This document shows, piece by piece, positions 11,321-23,800 of a DNA stretch of 64,000 bases; within the stretch, counting starts at the first letter, position 1; each line of letters opens with the position of its first letter. Location: the NCBI GenBank assembly GCA_013398275.1, contig VZSE01002458.1, positions 261,232 to 325,231 of the forward strand. Reading direction: 5' to 3'. Made by a program: the position numbers and the translations under genes. The notes beneath the pieces were generated by a model. It was not told where the DNA came from and searched no databases. It saw nothing but the letters and a program-made list of their open reading frames with translations. The DNA is from Promerops cafer (taxonomy: Eukaryota > Chordata > Aves > Passeriformes > Nectariniidae).

Positions 11321-12092
11321 CAGGATCGTCAGGCTAAGCTCTGATGAAGAAAGGTCTGCAGATCTCCAAATGGACTCAGTGAAATCTGCAAAGGTAGCCC
11401 TGGAAACTCGTCTCTTTATTAAATTCCAGGAAATCTGCTTTCTGCATGAGAGAGTGAAAATATGTTGATCTATCTACATAAAATGTAAATTTTTCTGTGA
11501 GCGTGGATCAAACTACAGGAAATAACAACACAGACTGTGTTGATGGAATCTTTGATCAATTCAAAGGTAAAACACCCAATTCTGTGAAAAATCTGAGTTG
11601 ACTTGCCCCAGCTTCTTGCTAGAATATGTATGATTTGGAGAGTCACAATTTTGGTTTAAAAGCTTAAGGGAAAACAAAAAAAGTCCTCAGGATCAATTAG
11701 GAATTAATAAAATGCTCGGGATACAAGTTGCCTTTCCATCCACTGAAGTCCTGGAGCTTCCCTTGGTGGCACTATCATTTGACCTCTGTGGATAAGAGGA
11801 TGCTGAAGGCAGGTCCCCGTTGGCACTGGGAGAGGCAAGGGAAGAAGGGAAGGGCTGTTTTCCTAGGAAGTTAAATGGTATTTGTGTCTGCCTTTGCATG
11901 GATTGTGGTGCTGGGTGGTTAATTCACCCCCGGCTTTGGTGTGGCATTCCAGAGATCCCAACACGGGCTCCAAAGGACAAACATCATCATTACCACTTTC
12001 TACAGGCTGTGGGAGAGACCACATGGTCTCATTGCCCAGGAATTTTTTGGGTCCTGAAGGTGGTGAGGACATGCTTGGGGCTGTGACAAGGA

Positions 12093-12225
12093 GTCACAGA
12101 ATCATCCTGGAATCACAGGATGGTTTGGGTTGGAAGGGACCTTAAAGATGATCCATTTCCAAGCCCTGCCATGGGCAAGGAACCACTGGACCAGGTTGGT
12201 CCAATCCCGGTCCAACCTGTCTTTG
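12093..12225 (-). mobile_element. CR1: CR1 fragment (3' end)
   Basis: GTCACAGAATCATCCTGGAA, GGTTTGGGTTGGAAGGGACC and CTTAAAGATGATCCATTTCC are the reverse-complement CR1 3' end, followed by a diverged 'ggaccaggttggtccaa' segment. Confidence 0.88.
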
Positions 12226-12821
12226 AAAAGAAGCACCTGTCAGGAGTGGGATTTCAGTGCGTGGAGAGACATTTCAACCTTGGGAGCTCCATTGCTATTC
12301 CACAGCCTCGGAATCTGGAGGATGTTTGACTGGGCACAAGGCATTCTGTGAAGAGCCAGGGCTGGGCACCAGCAATGTTCTGCCTCAGCCACGCAGTGGG
12401 ACCCAGAATTCCTGAGGACACTTCCAAATGGCAAACAGCACTAGCTCGGGATGTGCAGTAGCACAAAAACAGCAGCGCCAAACACAGCTGGCTCGAAACA
12501 CACCCGGGAATGTGGAAGTGTGCATTAATCCTTTTTTAAAACAAAAATACACAAGTGCCCACTTTGCATTTTAATTTTATGTAATTGCAGAGTGAGCTAC
12601 AAAAAAAATCCTCACTCCTGGTGTGCAAATCCCAGCTCCTCTGAGCGTTGCCAAAGCTCCTGTCAGTCATGTCCAGCTTTGAGGAGGAGATCACCAGAAG
12701 AGATGGCAACCAGTTGTCATTGTCACCTCAGACAGGTTTAGCCAGGGTTGTGTGGTAGTTAAATGGCTGATTGAAATTGCACTAATTGATTTTTTAGGTG
12801 ATAGATAAGTTGTACTTTGCA

Positions 12822-12879
12822 TTTAATAAATCATTTTACGTTCCCTACAATTTAATAAATCATTTTACGTTCCCTACAA
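12822..12879 (+). repeat. Perfect 29-bp tandem duplication
   Basis: Two identical 29-mers lie head to tail at 12822-12850 and 12851-12879, beginning TTTAATAAATC and ending TTCCCTACAA. There is no mismatch, so the duplication is recent. Each copy contains AATAAA (12825-12830 and 12854-12859). Confidence 0.95.
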
Positions 12880-14479
12880 AGAGCAGCAGCGAAGCACCAG
12901 TGACTGGGAGATGGGTGTGTTATTGCTGTCCAAAACTACGGAAAAAGAGTGAATATGCTGGGATGAGGTGGGAAAGGGTAATTTGTGTAGGAATGGGATG
13001 AGTGGAGGTTTAGGGAGGGTTGATCACAAGAACCTGCATGGAATCCCTCGCAGAGCTGGGAGTGTTTCCAGTGGAATGGCAGGACAGTGGGATGGACAGT
13101 GTTTATTCCTGCAGAATCCCAGCTCTGTGGCTGAGTTTTGACCCTGCAGGATGATAAGTCTGCACCCTGTCCCAGCTCTCCTTTCTCCCTGTGTCAGTGA
13201 AGGGATTGCTCTGGATCCTGGATCCTGTGGAATTCCTCATGTGCTCATGGTCAGGTTCAACCAGGAGCAACTCTACCCCGGGACAGTGAGGGAGAGAGGT
13301 CTATTGTGTTATTTAACAGCTACCCCTGCAATATTTAAGAAAGACAATGAAGAGGAAAAAATTATTATAATTTTAAATTAAATTAAATTAATTTAAATTC
13401 TGTTGTGCTTATAGAAGCACAACATAAGATTGAGAACATTCATCTCTCTGTATGCCTCAATAACAAGTGTAGTCAAAACTTTTCCCAACCCTCTCCAGGT
13501 TCTCCAACCAGTGTGCAGTTGCTTTGAGATACCCATATGTTCACAGGTAACTTTAAATATCAAATTGATTTGGAAATTAATTTGGCAACACAAATTCCCA
13601 TAGGATAGGGAAGTCAACATCATCACCCCCCTCTCCCCCTGTTTAGAGCAGGTCATGACTCAGGCTGAGGTTAGAAAATCAGAACTTGATTTTTGACTAT
13701 AATTTAAATTTCTTCTCCCAGCCTCCTGGCATGTCACAGGAATATAGTTATTGCCCTACAGAAATTATAATTTTCCTAGTCTGGCATCCCATTCCTGGCA
13801 GTGATCTACAGCAGATGCTCCAGCAGAAGCCAAAAGCATTAGGAAGCAAATGACAGTGAAATTCCATGCAGGAATGTCCTTGCTCGCAGGAGACACTTCT
13901 CCCACAGCAGGCTGGGTGGGTGGGAGGGGTATGGATCCGTGTAATCCACGTTTCCATGGCAGGAGGCAGAGCATCGTTTACAACTGCAGGACATCCCCGG
14001 TGTGTCCGTGTGTGCACCTGGTTGGATGCTCCTTGTCCAGCTCCATGTGGACCTGCCTTGTGCAAAGGTGGTGATTGCAGCCCTCCAGAGAGGACTGGGA
14101 TATTTAACATCTCCCAGTGTTTTAATGTTTTTCTTGCATCCCCAGGGTTCCTTTCTGTGAAAGCCACATCAGAGTTTTGCTCAGAGGAAGGAGGAGACGC
14201 AAATTCCAGAAGTGCCATTTGTGGGGACACAGTGAGAGGTGTCACCACAGTGGCTGAGGACACATGGGCTCCACGGTGTGGGGAAGACCTTTGAGTCCAT
14301 TTCTGCTCATGTGTGCAGGGAGGGATGGGAATAACTCCCTGGTGTCCCAGGAATTCTGCACTCGTGACCCAAGGCCGTGTTCTGAGGGCTCCTGGCTCCG
14401 CTCCTCCGGCAGCAGCAGCCGTGTGTCCCCTTGGATGGCTCCTGCTCTGCCTCAGGAGCTGTTTGTCATGATCCTTAAT

Positions 14480-14600
14480 GCCACAGCTGCTTGCTTACGC
14501 CAGGTCATCTGCTTTTATTAGTCCTGCTCCACCACCCACTGAAACTCACACCAGCCAGCAGATCATTATCCACATCCAAAAATAGCATTTCTCTGGCCCC
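14480..14600 (+). promoter_or_regulatory. TMEM182: Putative TMEM182 proximal promoter with E-boxes and a MEF2/CArG-like site
   Basis: In the 200 bp before the start codon there is a MyoD-type E-box CAGCTG (14484-14489), a second E-box CATCTG (14507-14512) and an A/T core CCAAAAATAG (14576-14585), which resembles a MEF2 or CArG box with one mismatch. No clear TATA box is seen. TMEM182 is known as a muscle- and fat-enriched gene that changes during myogenesis, so this motif set suits it. Motifs this short also occur by chance. Confidence 0.35.
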
Positions 14601-14681
14601 GCTCTTCCAGAGACCCGGGAAACTCGGGGGTTTTCCTCCTTTTCTGGTTTCCAGTTGTGCTGGTTTCCCCCCTGCTGCCCC

Positions 14682-14834
14682 ATGAAGGCCGGAGCAGCTG
14701 CCCTGGCAGCCGGGATCCTCGGAGGCACCGGGGTGCTGCTCTTCCTCATCGCCTTCGGGACGGATTATTGGCTTCTGGCCACGGACACCTGCGGGGTCTT
14801 CGAGCATGGGAACAGCACTCTGAGCACCAGGGGG
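14682..14834 (+). CDS. TMEM182: TMEM182 coding exon 1 (TM1, start of first loop)
   Basis: The ATG at 14682 lies in a weak context (C at -3). It is followed by [15 protein letters not shown], a hydrophobic TM1 ending [12 protein letters not shown], then [19 protein letters not shown]. The donor is GGGG|GTGAGC at 14835. Fifty-one codons, phase 0. The exon is strongly GC-rich. Confidence 0.92.
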
Positions 14835-17800
14835 GTGAGCTCTGAAATCCTGTGCTTTGAAAGAACTTACCTAAATAATCTCAGATCTAAAATTTTGAAA
14901 TCTGTGATAATATTTATGCTCAGTGATAGTGACCTGTTAATGTAAAATGTCAGCCTGAGGTAAAACTTTGAATTCTTTAAAATCCAACCTGGCTTTTCCA
15001 TAATATTGAGCATTTTTTCTGGAGTAAATTGTGTCTAGGAAGCGTTAAGACGGCACCTCTGTAATCTGGCAGATATGAACATTAGAGAATGAAAGGCAAA
15101 AATGTAAGAGCTTTAGTTGTTGACAGCATTTCCCTCTAAAGACAAAAGGTATCTCCTGATATTTGCCATTAAAAGATTTCTCCCTCTGTAGTTTCTTCAT
15201 TTAAAACTAGTTCACGTTTAAAGTGTGGGGCTTGGAAATCACTTCCATCTGAAGTGATACAGCTGCAGCACAGGCACCAAACAAAAGTGAACATCAGACA
15301 CAGAGCAGAGCAGACAGGTTCCTGCCCATCCAATCAGTGGCCTGGACATCCTCAAAGTCAGATTTATATAGGATTTTAGTTAGCAGGAAATGTAATTTTC
15401 AAGGGGCAGCTTGATATTTTAGTGCTAAGGGTTGGTGTTGCTCGTTTATAGATCCCTCAAGTTGGATTTTTGCTGCACATGCTGTTGTCTAACTGTTCAA
15501 TGAAATAACAACCAGATCAGTTCCTCGAGCCACCCACTCCCCCGAAATGTTTTTGTGCCAATCAATGTGTGGTTTCCATTACAAAATGACAGGAAGATCC
15601 TTGTTGTGTGCAGACTTTTTGTTACTTCAAAGTTCAATCCAATTAGGTTTGATTTTTTTCCTGGTGTGGTGAGTCACCCTGGGTAAGCACCATGATGCCA
15701 GCAAGAAATATTTTTCTTTCATTTCAGAGTCCCATAATCAAATGTAGGGCACTGTTTTCTTGAATCATGGTTCCAAATGACTTTCCCAACTAAAAAAAAA
15801 AAAACATTATGATGGAAAAAATGCCTGGAGAGGTGAAACACAAAACAGGGTCTTTAGTTTCAAGCAGCTCAGTAAAGCCTGGGGATGGCAGAAACAGAGA
15901 AGTGCCACTTGTTTTTCCTGCACTTGGGAAGTGACAGTGTTAATTGTTTCACATTTTAGTTGTTTTTAAAAGTGGAGAGAGCAGAGGTGATCCACTGCAC
16001 GACACAAATAAGCATCTCAAACGCTTCAGAGACACTCTTGGCCAAGTGTTGGGGAGCCTGACGCTGAGGCAGTGACTTCAAAAGCACCAGGCAGAAATAG
16101 GAACTGCTCTTACTCTTCCCTCTGAGCTATTTTATTTCTATTTCAGACACTGTTTTTATTATTTCTATTTCTCTTGCTGGTTGTGGATAACAGGCTCTGT
16201 TTTTACCTTCTCTGCCCTTTCTTAAACTGTCAAATCCTGTCCCTTACAGATAAGGATGGGCTGAGTATCTGGCAAACGCAGTGAAATGTGCTGTGGATGC
16301 ACCAAGTCAGAGCCACCAGCTGAGGAAGTTTCAGGGCTGAATATTCCCCTTGTCATAGTCAGGATTTTATCCTGAAAGTAAAAGGAGAATCGGGTCAGAG
16401 CTCTGGAAGCTGCTATAACATGACACATAAAAACATCGAGGGGAGGGAAGCAGAAGATCTCTGGGGAGAACTTAGAGCCCATTCCAGTGCCTAAAGGGGC
16501 TCCAGGAGAGCTGGAGAGGGACTTGGGACGAGGGATGTAGGGACAGGACAAGGGGGAATGGCTTCCCACTGCCAGAGGGATATTGGGGAGAAATTGTTCC
16601 CTGTGAGGCCCTGGCACAGGGTGCCCAGAGAAGCTGTGGCCGCCCCTGGATCCCTGGAAGTGTCCAAGGCCAGGTTGGATGGGGCTTGGAGCAACCTGGG
16701 ATAGTGGAAGGTGTCCCTGCCCATGGCAGGGGGTGGCACTGGATGGTCTTTAAGGTCCCTTCCAACCCAAACCTGTTAACCTGTGACAGGATATGTACCT
16801 CTAGCACCTCCCGGTTGAGTCCCATCTCCTTTCTCTGGTTCACAGGGGCCATTCCTCTATGGACATTCCCCATCCATCATAAAACTTAATTTGGCACAGT
16901 CCTGTCTCCTTTACCCAACTGTGTGTGAGGAAGATAAAACTGGTTTTGAGGATAATTTTAGTAAGTTCTTTGGTAAATCTTCCATGATTGGACTTTGCAA
17001 TGTTGTCCCTCCAGGAAAGACCAAAACCTTGTGCTCGCAGGTCTGGTCTGGGGGTTGGAGGAAGGTGTTTGAGGAGTAGAACACACCCAGAAGGCCCAGC
17101 TCCCTGGAATTCCCATCCAGCTCTGGCCAGCAGGGGTTTAACAACAGCAGAAAAGGAGGCAAATGGTTTGTGCAGGTCTGCAGGACAATTTGTTATCAGA
17201 ACATTTCGTAGCTGTGACACAGCAGAAAGTCAAGGACAGCAGCTCCTCTGTGTTCCCCAATTCCTCCAAAACTGACTCAAAACCAAACAAAAACCCCATA
17301 AAAAATTGAATCAACGTCTGTCTAAGCAAAGCACACACTCTTTGTGCCATGATGTTCCCTGGTTCAGCCTGGACTTTCATTCTCCCCAGGCTGAAACTCC
17401 AACAGAGGTCGGGAAGGAGATCCTCACTTTTCACCACGAGGGTTTCTTCTGGCGGTGCTGGTTCTTTGGCGAGGGCCACCCCGAGACCATCTGGACCTTC
17501 TGGTACAGTGAGTACAATGCCACCACTCCTTATCCACAGCATTCCCTCACAGTTTAATGGGACACAAACTCAGGAAGTGCTCCCAGGGATGAGGAGACAG
17601 TTTTTATTTAATTTTTGTCATTCTCATCTTCTGTCAAAAGCAAACCTGGCTCACTCTTTTTGTGCCCTTTCCATGCTCATTTTTTGACTTGGATTTTGCT
17701 CTCAGAGGGCTGTTCACAGAAATGTTGCAACCTCTTGAGGCCATTTAATTTATCACCTACAAAGTTATGTGAAGTGGTGGCTTCCTGCCCCTCCCTCCCA

Positions 17801-20800
17801 ATACCTCTTGATCTTTGTGTTCAGCAAAGTTCTGTAAATGTGAGCCCATGCCCTTCCTGGCATCGCTCTTCTGTCCCTGTTTTCTGCCTTCCAGGTGCTC
17901 AGCATTCCCAACTCCCACTGATTTCAGCTCTGGGTGGGCTGGAACTGCATGTCCATGGTGTCCCTGGGTGCTCAGGACCAGCAGTGCACCATGGAAAGTA
18001 ATTTTATTTTAAGATCTCGCCTTTCTTACTTTTTAAGATCATTGAAATTACACTTGAGAATAAACAGAGGGGTGCAAAATCCTTTATTGTTTGGAAAACA
18101 CATTCACTCTTCAAAAGCAAATTGAAGGAAAGGGTGAACCCTGTTCCGTGGCACTGGTTGGTGCCAACCTGGTGGCCCTCGTGCAGTGGAGGGTTGGCCC
18201 AGTGAACCAGGTGCTCCCTCCAGCAATAGGAAAGGAGTGAGACCACACCAGGACCCACCTGGCACCAGCCCTGCTGGGGGCCACAACTCTACAGTAGGAT
18301 TTGGGATAAAACCCCCCAGACTTTAAGTAAGTTCAGCAAAGGCTTTAAACACCACAAAAACCTTGGCCCTGTGCCCACCGAGGCCTCGATGGAAGATGTT
18401 CCTGTGGTGGTGGAGCAGCACAATCATCTCAGAGGGCACTTCCCTGCAAATAGTGCAGGTTCCCACACTAAATTTACTCTGCAGTGATTAAAATTTCAAA
18501 TGACTTCGCTGTCCCACAGCCCCTGACCTGTTTCCTGTAAAATCTTGCAGGAATACTTCCTACCACCGTCCAACAATGGGAGGTTTTTCACACAGGAAAT
18601 TTCTGATAAAAAAGGACAGGCTTGAGACATGGAGTTTGCTACTGAATTACATTATATGGAAATACATAGTATAATTTTACCTGAAGTAAAATGAGTCACT
18701 CTGATAACTGGCAAATTTTTTGCTACTTCTTTAGGTATTTATTATAATAGGATTGATCATGGCAAATTAATTTGCTGCTCTTGCGGATGTAATAATTAAT
18801 TCAATAGGTATTCCATAGTCAATTTAGCATGAACTAATGTCCACCTATTATAAAGTGCTCCTTTGAGCTGGGGAACATATTTAAATAAGTGGCCAACCAT
18901 TAATTAATTCATTTAACATTCATTCTATTACTGTTAATCATGATAAGCCTCAGTGGTATTAATATTGATGGGGCACTTCCATTCTAATTGTGCTTTTCCT
19001 TCTCACCAGCTGGAGGCCTTGGAAGTACCTTGTTCTGGTACCCAAACATTTTGACCCTTCCAGGTGGTCAGGCACATTCTCTGGAGGAAAACAGCAACAA
19101 GAATATTGACACTGACTTCAGTTGTTCCATCTTTCATGATTTTTGTCCACCTCAGACTCAGGTTATTAAGATGAGAAGATGTGCAAGAAGCAGTCTCAGA
19201 TCCTCTGATATCTCCTCTCTTTCATAATTATTATTTCTACTCTTATTTTTATTTCTAACCAAGATTTATTATATTTTTTCCCCCCCAGCCTTCTGATTTC
19301 ACTGAGGGTTTTGCTGGTTTTGCACAACAGCACATCATCATCTCAGTACTGCAACTGATTCTGCAGGAAATAAAAGCAAACGGGGATTTAATTCTTCTTT
19401 TTCTTCATCTTTTCCAGCCAGCCAAGCACACCCCAAGTTCTGCATGCATGGCTACCTCTTCCCCATGCCCATTGCTGTGGGACCTTTCCCCCATCCCTCC
19501 TATGACACAACTGCAGGTGAGTTTCTCCCCTTCTCCCCCAGCAGCTCCTTTTCCAAGGGATCAGGCAGAGATTTGGGATGTGTGTCAGTGCTGTGGTTCT
19601 CCTGTTGTAAATTCACACAGCCAGGCATGGCCAAGGCCTTTGGAAAGCTCCTGCACAAACCTGTCCTGCTTGGCCCCAAGCCCACGTTGAGAGGTTCTCC
19701 CAGGTTTTCTCTCCTCCAGCCGTGCTGGGATGGGCTGTGCTCCCTCCCACTGCCCTCAGCACCTCCTCCTGTGAGCAAGGCAGGAGGATAAATCCATCCT
19801 CTCCCATCTCCTCACTCACTGGGAAGAGCTGGACCCAAACCCAGCCCGAGTGCTGACTTGGTCCCAGAATCTGGTTTCCCAGGATAGCTCAGGTGTTGCT
19901 TTGTTGCAAGACAAAATAAACAAGCACTGGAAAATTGGTTAAAGACCAAATTGTTGGAAAATCCACGTAAGTGACTGGCTTATTTTTAAAGCACTGAACA
20001 CTACGTGGTTGGAGAGCTCCCTTTCAACTGGGTCCCTTTTTGTTTATGTTTCTCTATATTTTCCAAGTTCTTTAATGAATCAGCTGCTGTTAGGAATTTT
20101 AATTTGCTAAATTGGTGGCAGCAGTTAGAATTAATTCAATGATCTTTTTTGAAATGAATTGATTTCTTTAAATAGTGTGCATCAGTCTGCCTTGCCTCCG
20201 GGGATGCAGGGCAGACGTTCTGCACAAACAAACATCTTGACCTTTTCCTTAGCCTTTAGTAGTACCTTTTTTTTAGTTTTATTTTATTATTTCTTTTTTC
20301 TATGAGAAATTAATTTAAAAAAAAATATTGTCAGTAGGAGCATGTGAGGGAAGGCAGCTCATTTCTTTGGCTGTGCAGAATTCCTGCCCCGGGGAAAGCT
20401 CCGTGGTGCCAAATAGATCCGAGGGACCTGTGGAGGGAGGAGGAGGAGGAGCTGGTGCGGGATGTGCAGCAGGATAAGCGGCGGGAGAGGCTTGGGAGAG
20501 GCGGGCACAGCGTCCAGTTCTGAATGATCCTGCTCATAAACACACACACTGTTTTTTTCCGTCCTAAATAAAGGGCACTGGAGGCATCTGTCCCTGCCTA
20601 TCAGCCCCGGCTGTGAAACCCTCCCCAGCTGCTTCCCAGATGCGTCCCCTGGGACAGTCCCGGGACCGTCTCGATGTTCTCAGAGGTCTTTCCCGACCTT
20701 AATGGTTCTGTGAAGATGCCGGGGAGAGGGGGCTGCACCCCGCGGCGCTGCGGGCTCTGCCTGTCCCCGTCACCTCTGGGGACGTGGGGGTGGCTCAGCC

Positions 20801-23800
20801 TCCACATTTTGGGCAGGGGGAGCACCGGGCTCCTCCCCTGCCCCAATCCTCTGCAAAGCCCTCGGGGGGAGCAGCCACTTCTGTGGTTAACACCCTTTTC
20901 TTTCCAACCAGTCCGTCCTCATTTGCAAAGGCTGACAACACAGGAGGCTGTCCAAGGAGAGGGGTCCTCCAGCTATTACCTGCTCCAGAGATAATTCTGC
21001 CTTATCTGCATCCTCTTAGGCTCCCTGAGAGAAACGGGTGACGGGAGGTTAAACATGAAAATGAATTCTGTGGTTTTGGAGAGTTCAAGATACTTATCTC
21101 TCCCTAAGTGGCTCTCCTGACAAAATGGTTTCAAATGAGGAAAACGCATCTTCTCTGTATCATTTTTCTTTCAAGTGTGAATCATTTCAGCACTCCCCAC
21201 TTGCTCGTGCTCAGCTTAAATCGAACTGAGCTTCTGGAAAACAACTGGCAGGGAGAGATGTGGTGGTCCAAGGGATCAGATACATCAGGGGATGGGGAGC
21301 AGGGTATCAGAGGGTCTCTGCTGGAAAACCCCTCTGGATAAGGTTTATGGCAGTGTCTGTGAGACACTTGGCTACTGGGATTAAATTAGTGGGCTACATC
21401 CCATCCTGCTCTGTCTGGTGGGATGTGATGGACCAAGCTTGCTCAGCTCTGCCTGGGGTGGTTGGGTGAAGTCATGGCCAAACCCCCAAATTCCTTGGAT
21501 GGAGAGGCAGCTGCTCTCCTGCCCCATTCTCTTTCCCAGTCTAACAAGGCCATTAATGGGGGAGCTCATGAGCTCCTGTTTTCCCTGCAGTCCTGCTAGC
21601 AAACACTGCCTTTGTTTTAAACCAGGAGCCTGGCATCTTCCCGAAGTGTTAATTAAAGCGGAACAAAGTTGTGGTCTGGATCCACCTCTCCAAATTTTGC
21701 TATTTTCTTTCCTTTCTTGCCAAGCTTTTCCAACCTCCCCAGGCACAGCTAAGAGCAGTGAATCAGCACCCCTATTTTTGGTGTGCTTCCCTGGCAAACC
21801 TTCCCAACACTTTGGCCTCGTTCCAGTCCCATTCTGTAGGGCATGACATTCCCCCTGAACCCGTGGCTGTTCCAGGTGCCCTGGCAAAGCTGGAGCCTCA
21901 GCTCTGCCTGACACAGCAGCGTCACAGGCTGTTGTTTTACTGTTGCTAAAGCAAGAGTTGAACATGGCATCATTAAGAAAAAAGATTTCTGAGGTTGAAG
22001 GAAGCCTCTTTCCCTCTCCTTTCACTGGCTTTGCTCCTGTTGCAGTGTACAGAGGTTTTTGGACGGCGTTCATCCTGCTGGCCGTGGCCGCCGGGCTCGT
22101 CGGGGGGCTCCTGCTGGTGTGTGGGGTCCCCTTCTCCAGCCCCCGCTCCTACAAAGTTGGGGGAGGATTCCTGCTGCTCTCAGGTGAGGGGGCATGGCTG
22201 GGCAGGGTGGCTTTGGAATGGGGGCAGGTGGGGATGAAGTGCTGCCGTGGGAGATGGGGCTCTGACGGGAGCAGCAAATGATTTCCCTCTTCCCCCCTGG
22301 AGTTAAACCCCTGGGAGCTCTGAGTAACCAGGCCCAGTGGAAGGTGTCCCTGTCCGTGGCCTTTATGGTCTTTAAGGCCCCTTCCAACCCAAACCATTCT
22401 GTGATTCCATGATTCTGTGCTCAGCCAGGCTTTACCAAGATAGCCCTTAGTCCTATCAAGGCTGAGATTTTTGAAAATCACTTTGTTTTCACTACTCCTC
22501 TATCCATTGCTTTTATTTCAGTAAAGCCTGCAGGTGTGTTAAGCCTGGGCGGCATCAGCCCCGCTCAGTTCCCCAAAGTCAGGCTTTGCATTTGGGCTGC
22601 TCCTCTGCTGTTAGCTTTGATAGAGCTGGAAACCCACCGAGTGATGAAAGGCAAACCCCATGATCCAAAATGGGAGGGCTGGCTTAAGGAGACCTGAAAA
22701 GATGAAACGATGGCACTGCAGGAAAATGAATTAAAAATAGGCATTTATTCATTTTCCCCACTGCTGTTACCAATGATTCCACTGAATTATCACTTGGGCT
22801 TTTTCTTTTTCTGTATTTGAGAGGAATAACTGGCTTCAGTAGTAGAAATACTTGATTTATACCAGTGACTCAAACTCAGAAAAAAGCTCTTTTATGACTC
22901 AAGCAGCCACAGGCTGGAGCTCAGTTGAGCTGTGCCAAGTGAAGAACTTGGTAATGAAATCAGGCCTTTCTCTGAAAAAACACTGCTTAATTGCAGATCC
23001 TTCACCAGCTCCTGCTTCCTCATAATAAACATTAATGAAAATATTTAACAAGGAAGGTTCTGACACTGACCCATGTCCCCAGCTGCCACATGTACAGAAC
23101 TTTTAAATTCCTCCAAGGATGGTCAGTCCACCGCTGCCCTGGGCAGCCTGTGACAGAGATGGACAATGCTTTCCATGCAGAAAGATGGGCAGCCTGTGAC
23201 AGAGATGGACAATGCTTTCCTGCTGCTGTCCAAGCTGAGCCTCCCCTGGCACAGCCTGAGGCCGTTCTCTCTCCTCCTGTCGCTGTTCCCTGGGAGCAGA
23301 GCCCGACCCCCCCGGCTGTCCCCTCCTGTCAGGGAGTTGTGCAGAGCCACAGGGTCCCCCCTGAGCCTCCTTTCCTCCAGGCTGAGCCCCTTCCCAGCTC
23401 CCTCAGCCCCTCCTGGTGCTCCAGCCCCTTCCCCAGCTCCATTCCCTTCCCTGGACACGCTCCAGCCCCTCAATGTCCCTCCTGTCCTGAGGGTGCCCGA
23501 GCTGCCCCCAGCACTGGAGGTGCCCCAGCAGTGCCAGCACAGGGGACAGCACTGCCCTGGGCCCCTGGACACCATTCCTGACCCAAGCCAGGTGCCACTG
23601 GCCTCTTGCCCACCTGGGCACCCCTGGGCTCATGTCCAGCTGCTGGCACCAGCACCCCCAGGGCCTTTTCCTCAAACAGATTCCCAGCCATGCTGCCCCA
23701 AGCCTGTAGTTTTCCATGGGGTTGTTGTGATCCCATGATGGAGAATAATCCAAGGGCTGTACCAGGGCAGGAAGCTTTCTCTTCCCATCTGTAGTCCAGG

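Larger units (their letters stand above)
8816..14400. other. Intergenic interval between the SLC9A2-like gene and TMEM182
   Basis: About 5.6 kb with no supportable gene. It contains two CR1 fragments (about 11133 and 12093), a perfect 29-bp tandem duplication (12822-12879), an AAATT-rich tract near 13366-13400, and otherwise unremarkable sequence. In mammals MFSD9 lies in this position on the opposite strand. No multi-pass transporter exon was recognised on either strand here. Confidence 0.55.

Noticed and set aside
20716..20900. Small CpG-rich patch in TMEM182 intron 3 as an alternative promoter
   Set aside because: It is short, adjoins a CR1 end, and no downstream first exon could be joined to the TMEM182 frame.
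21381..22073. 230-codon minus-strand open frame, the longest in the window
   Set aside because: It is antisense to TMEM182 intron 3 and the start of exon 4, shows no domain or splice logic, and the region is GC-rich enough to keep frames open by chance.
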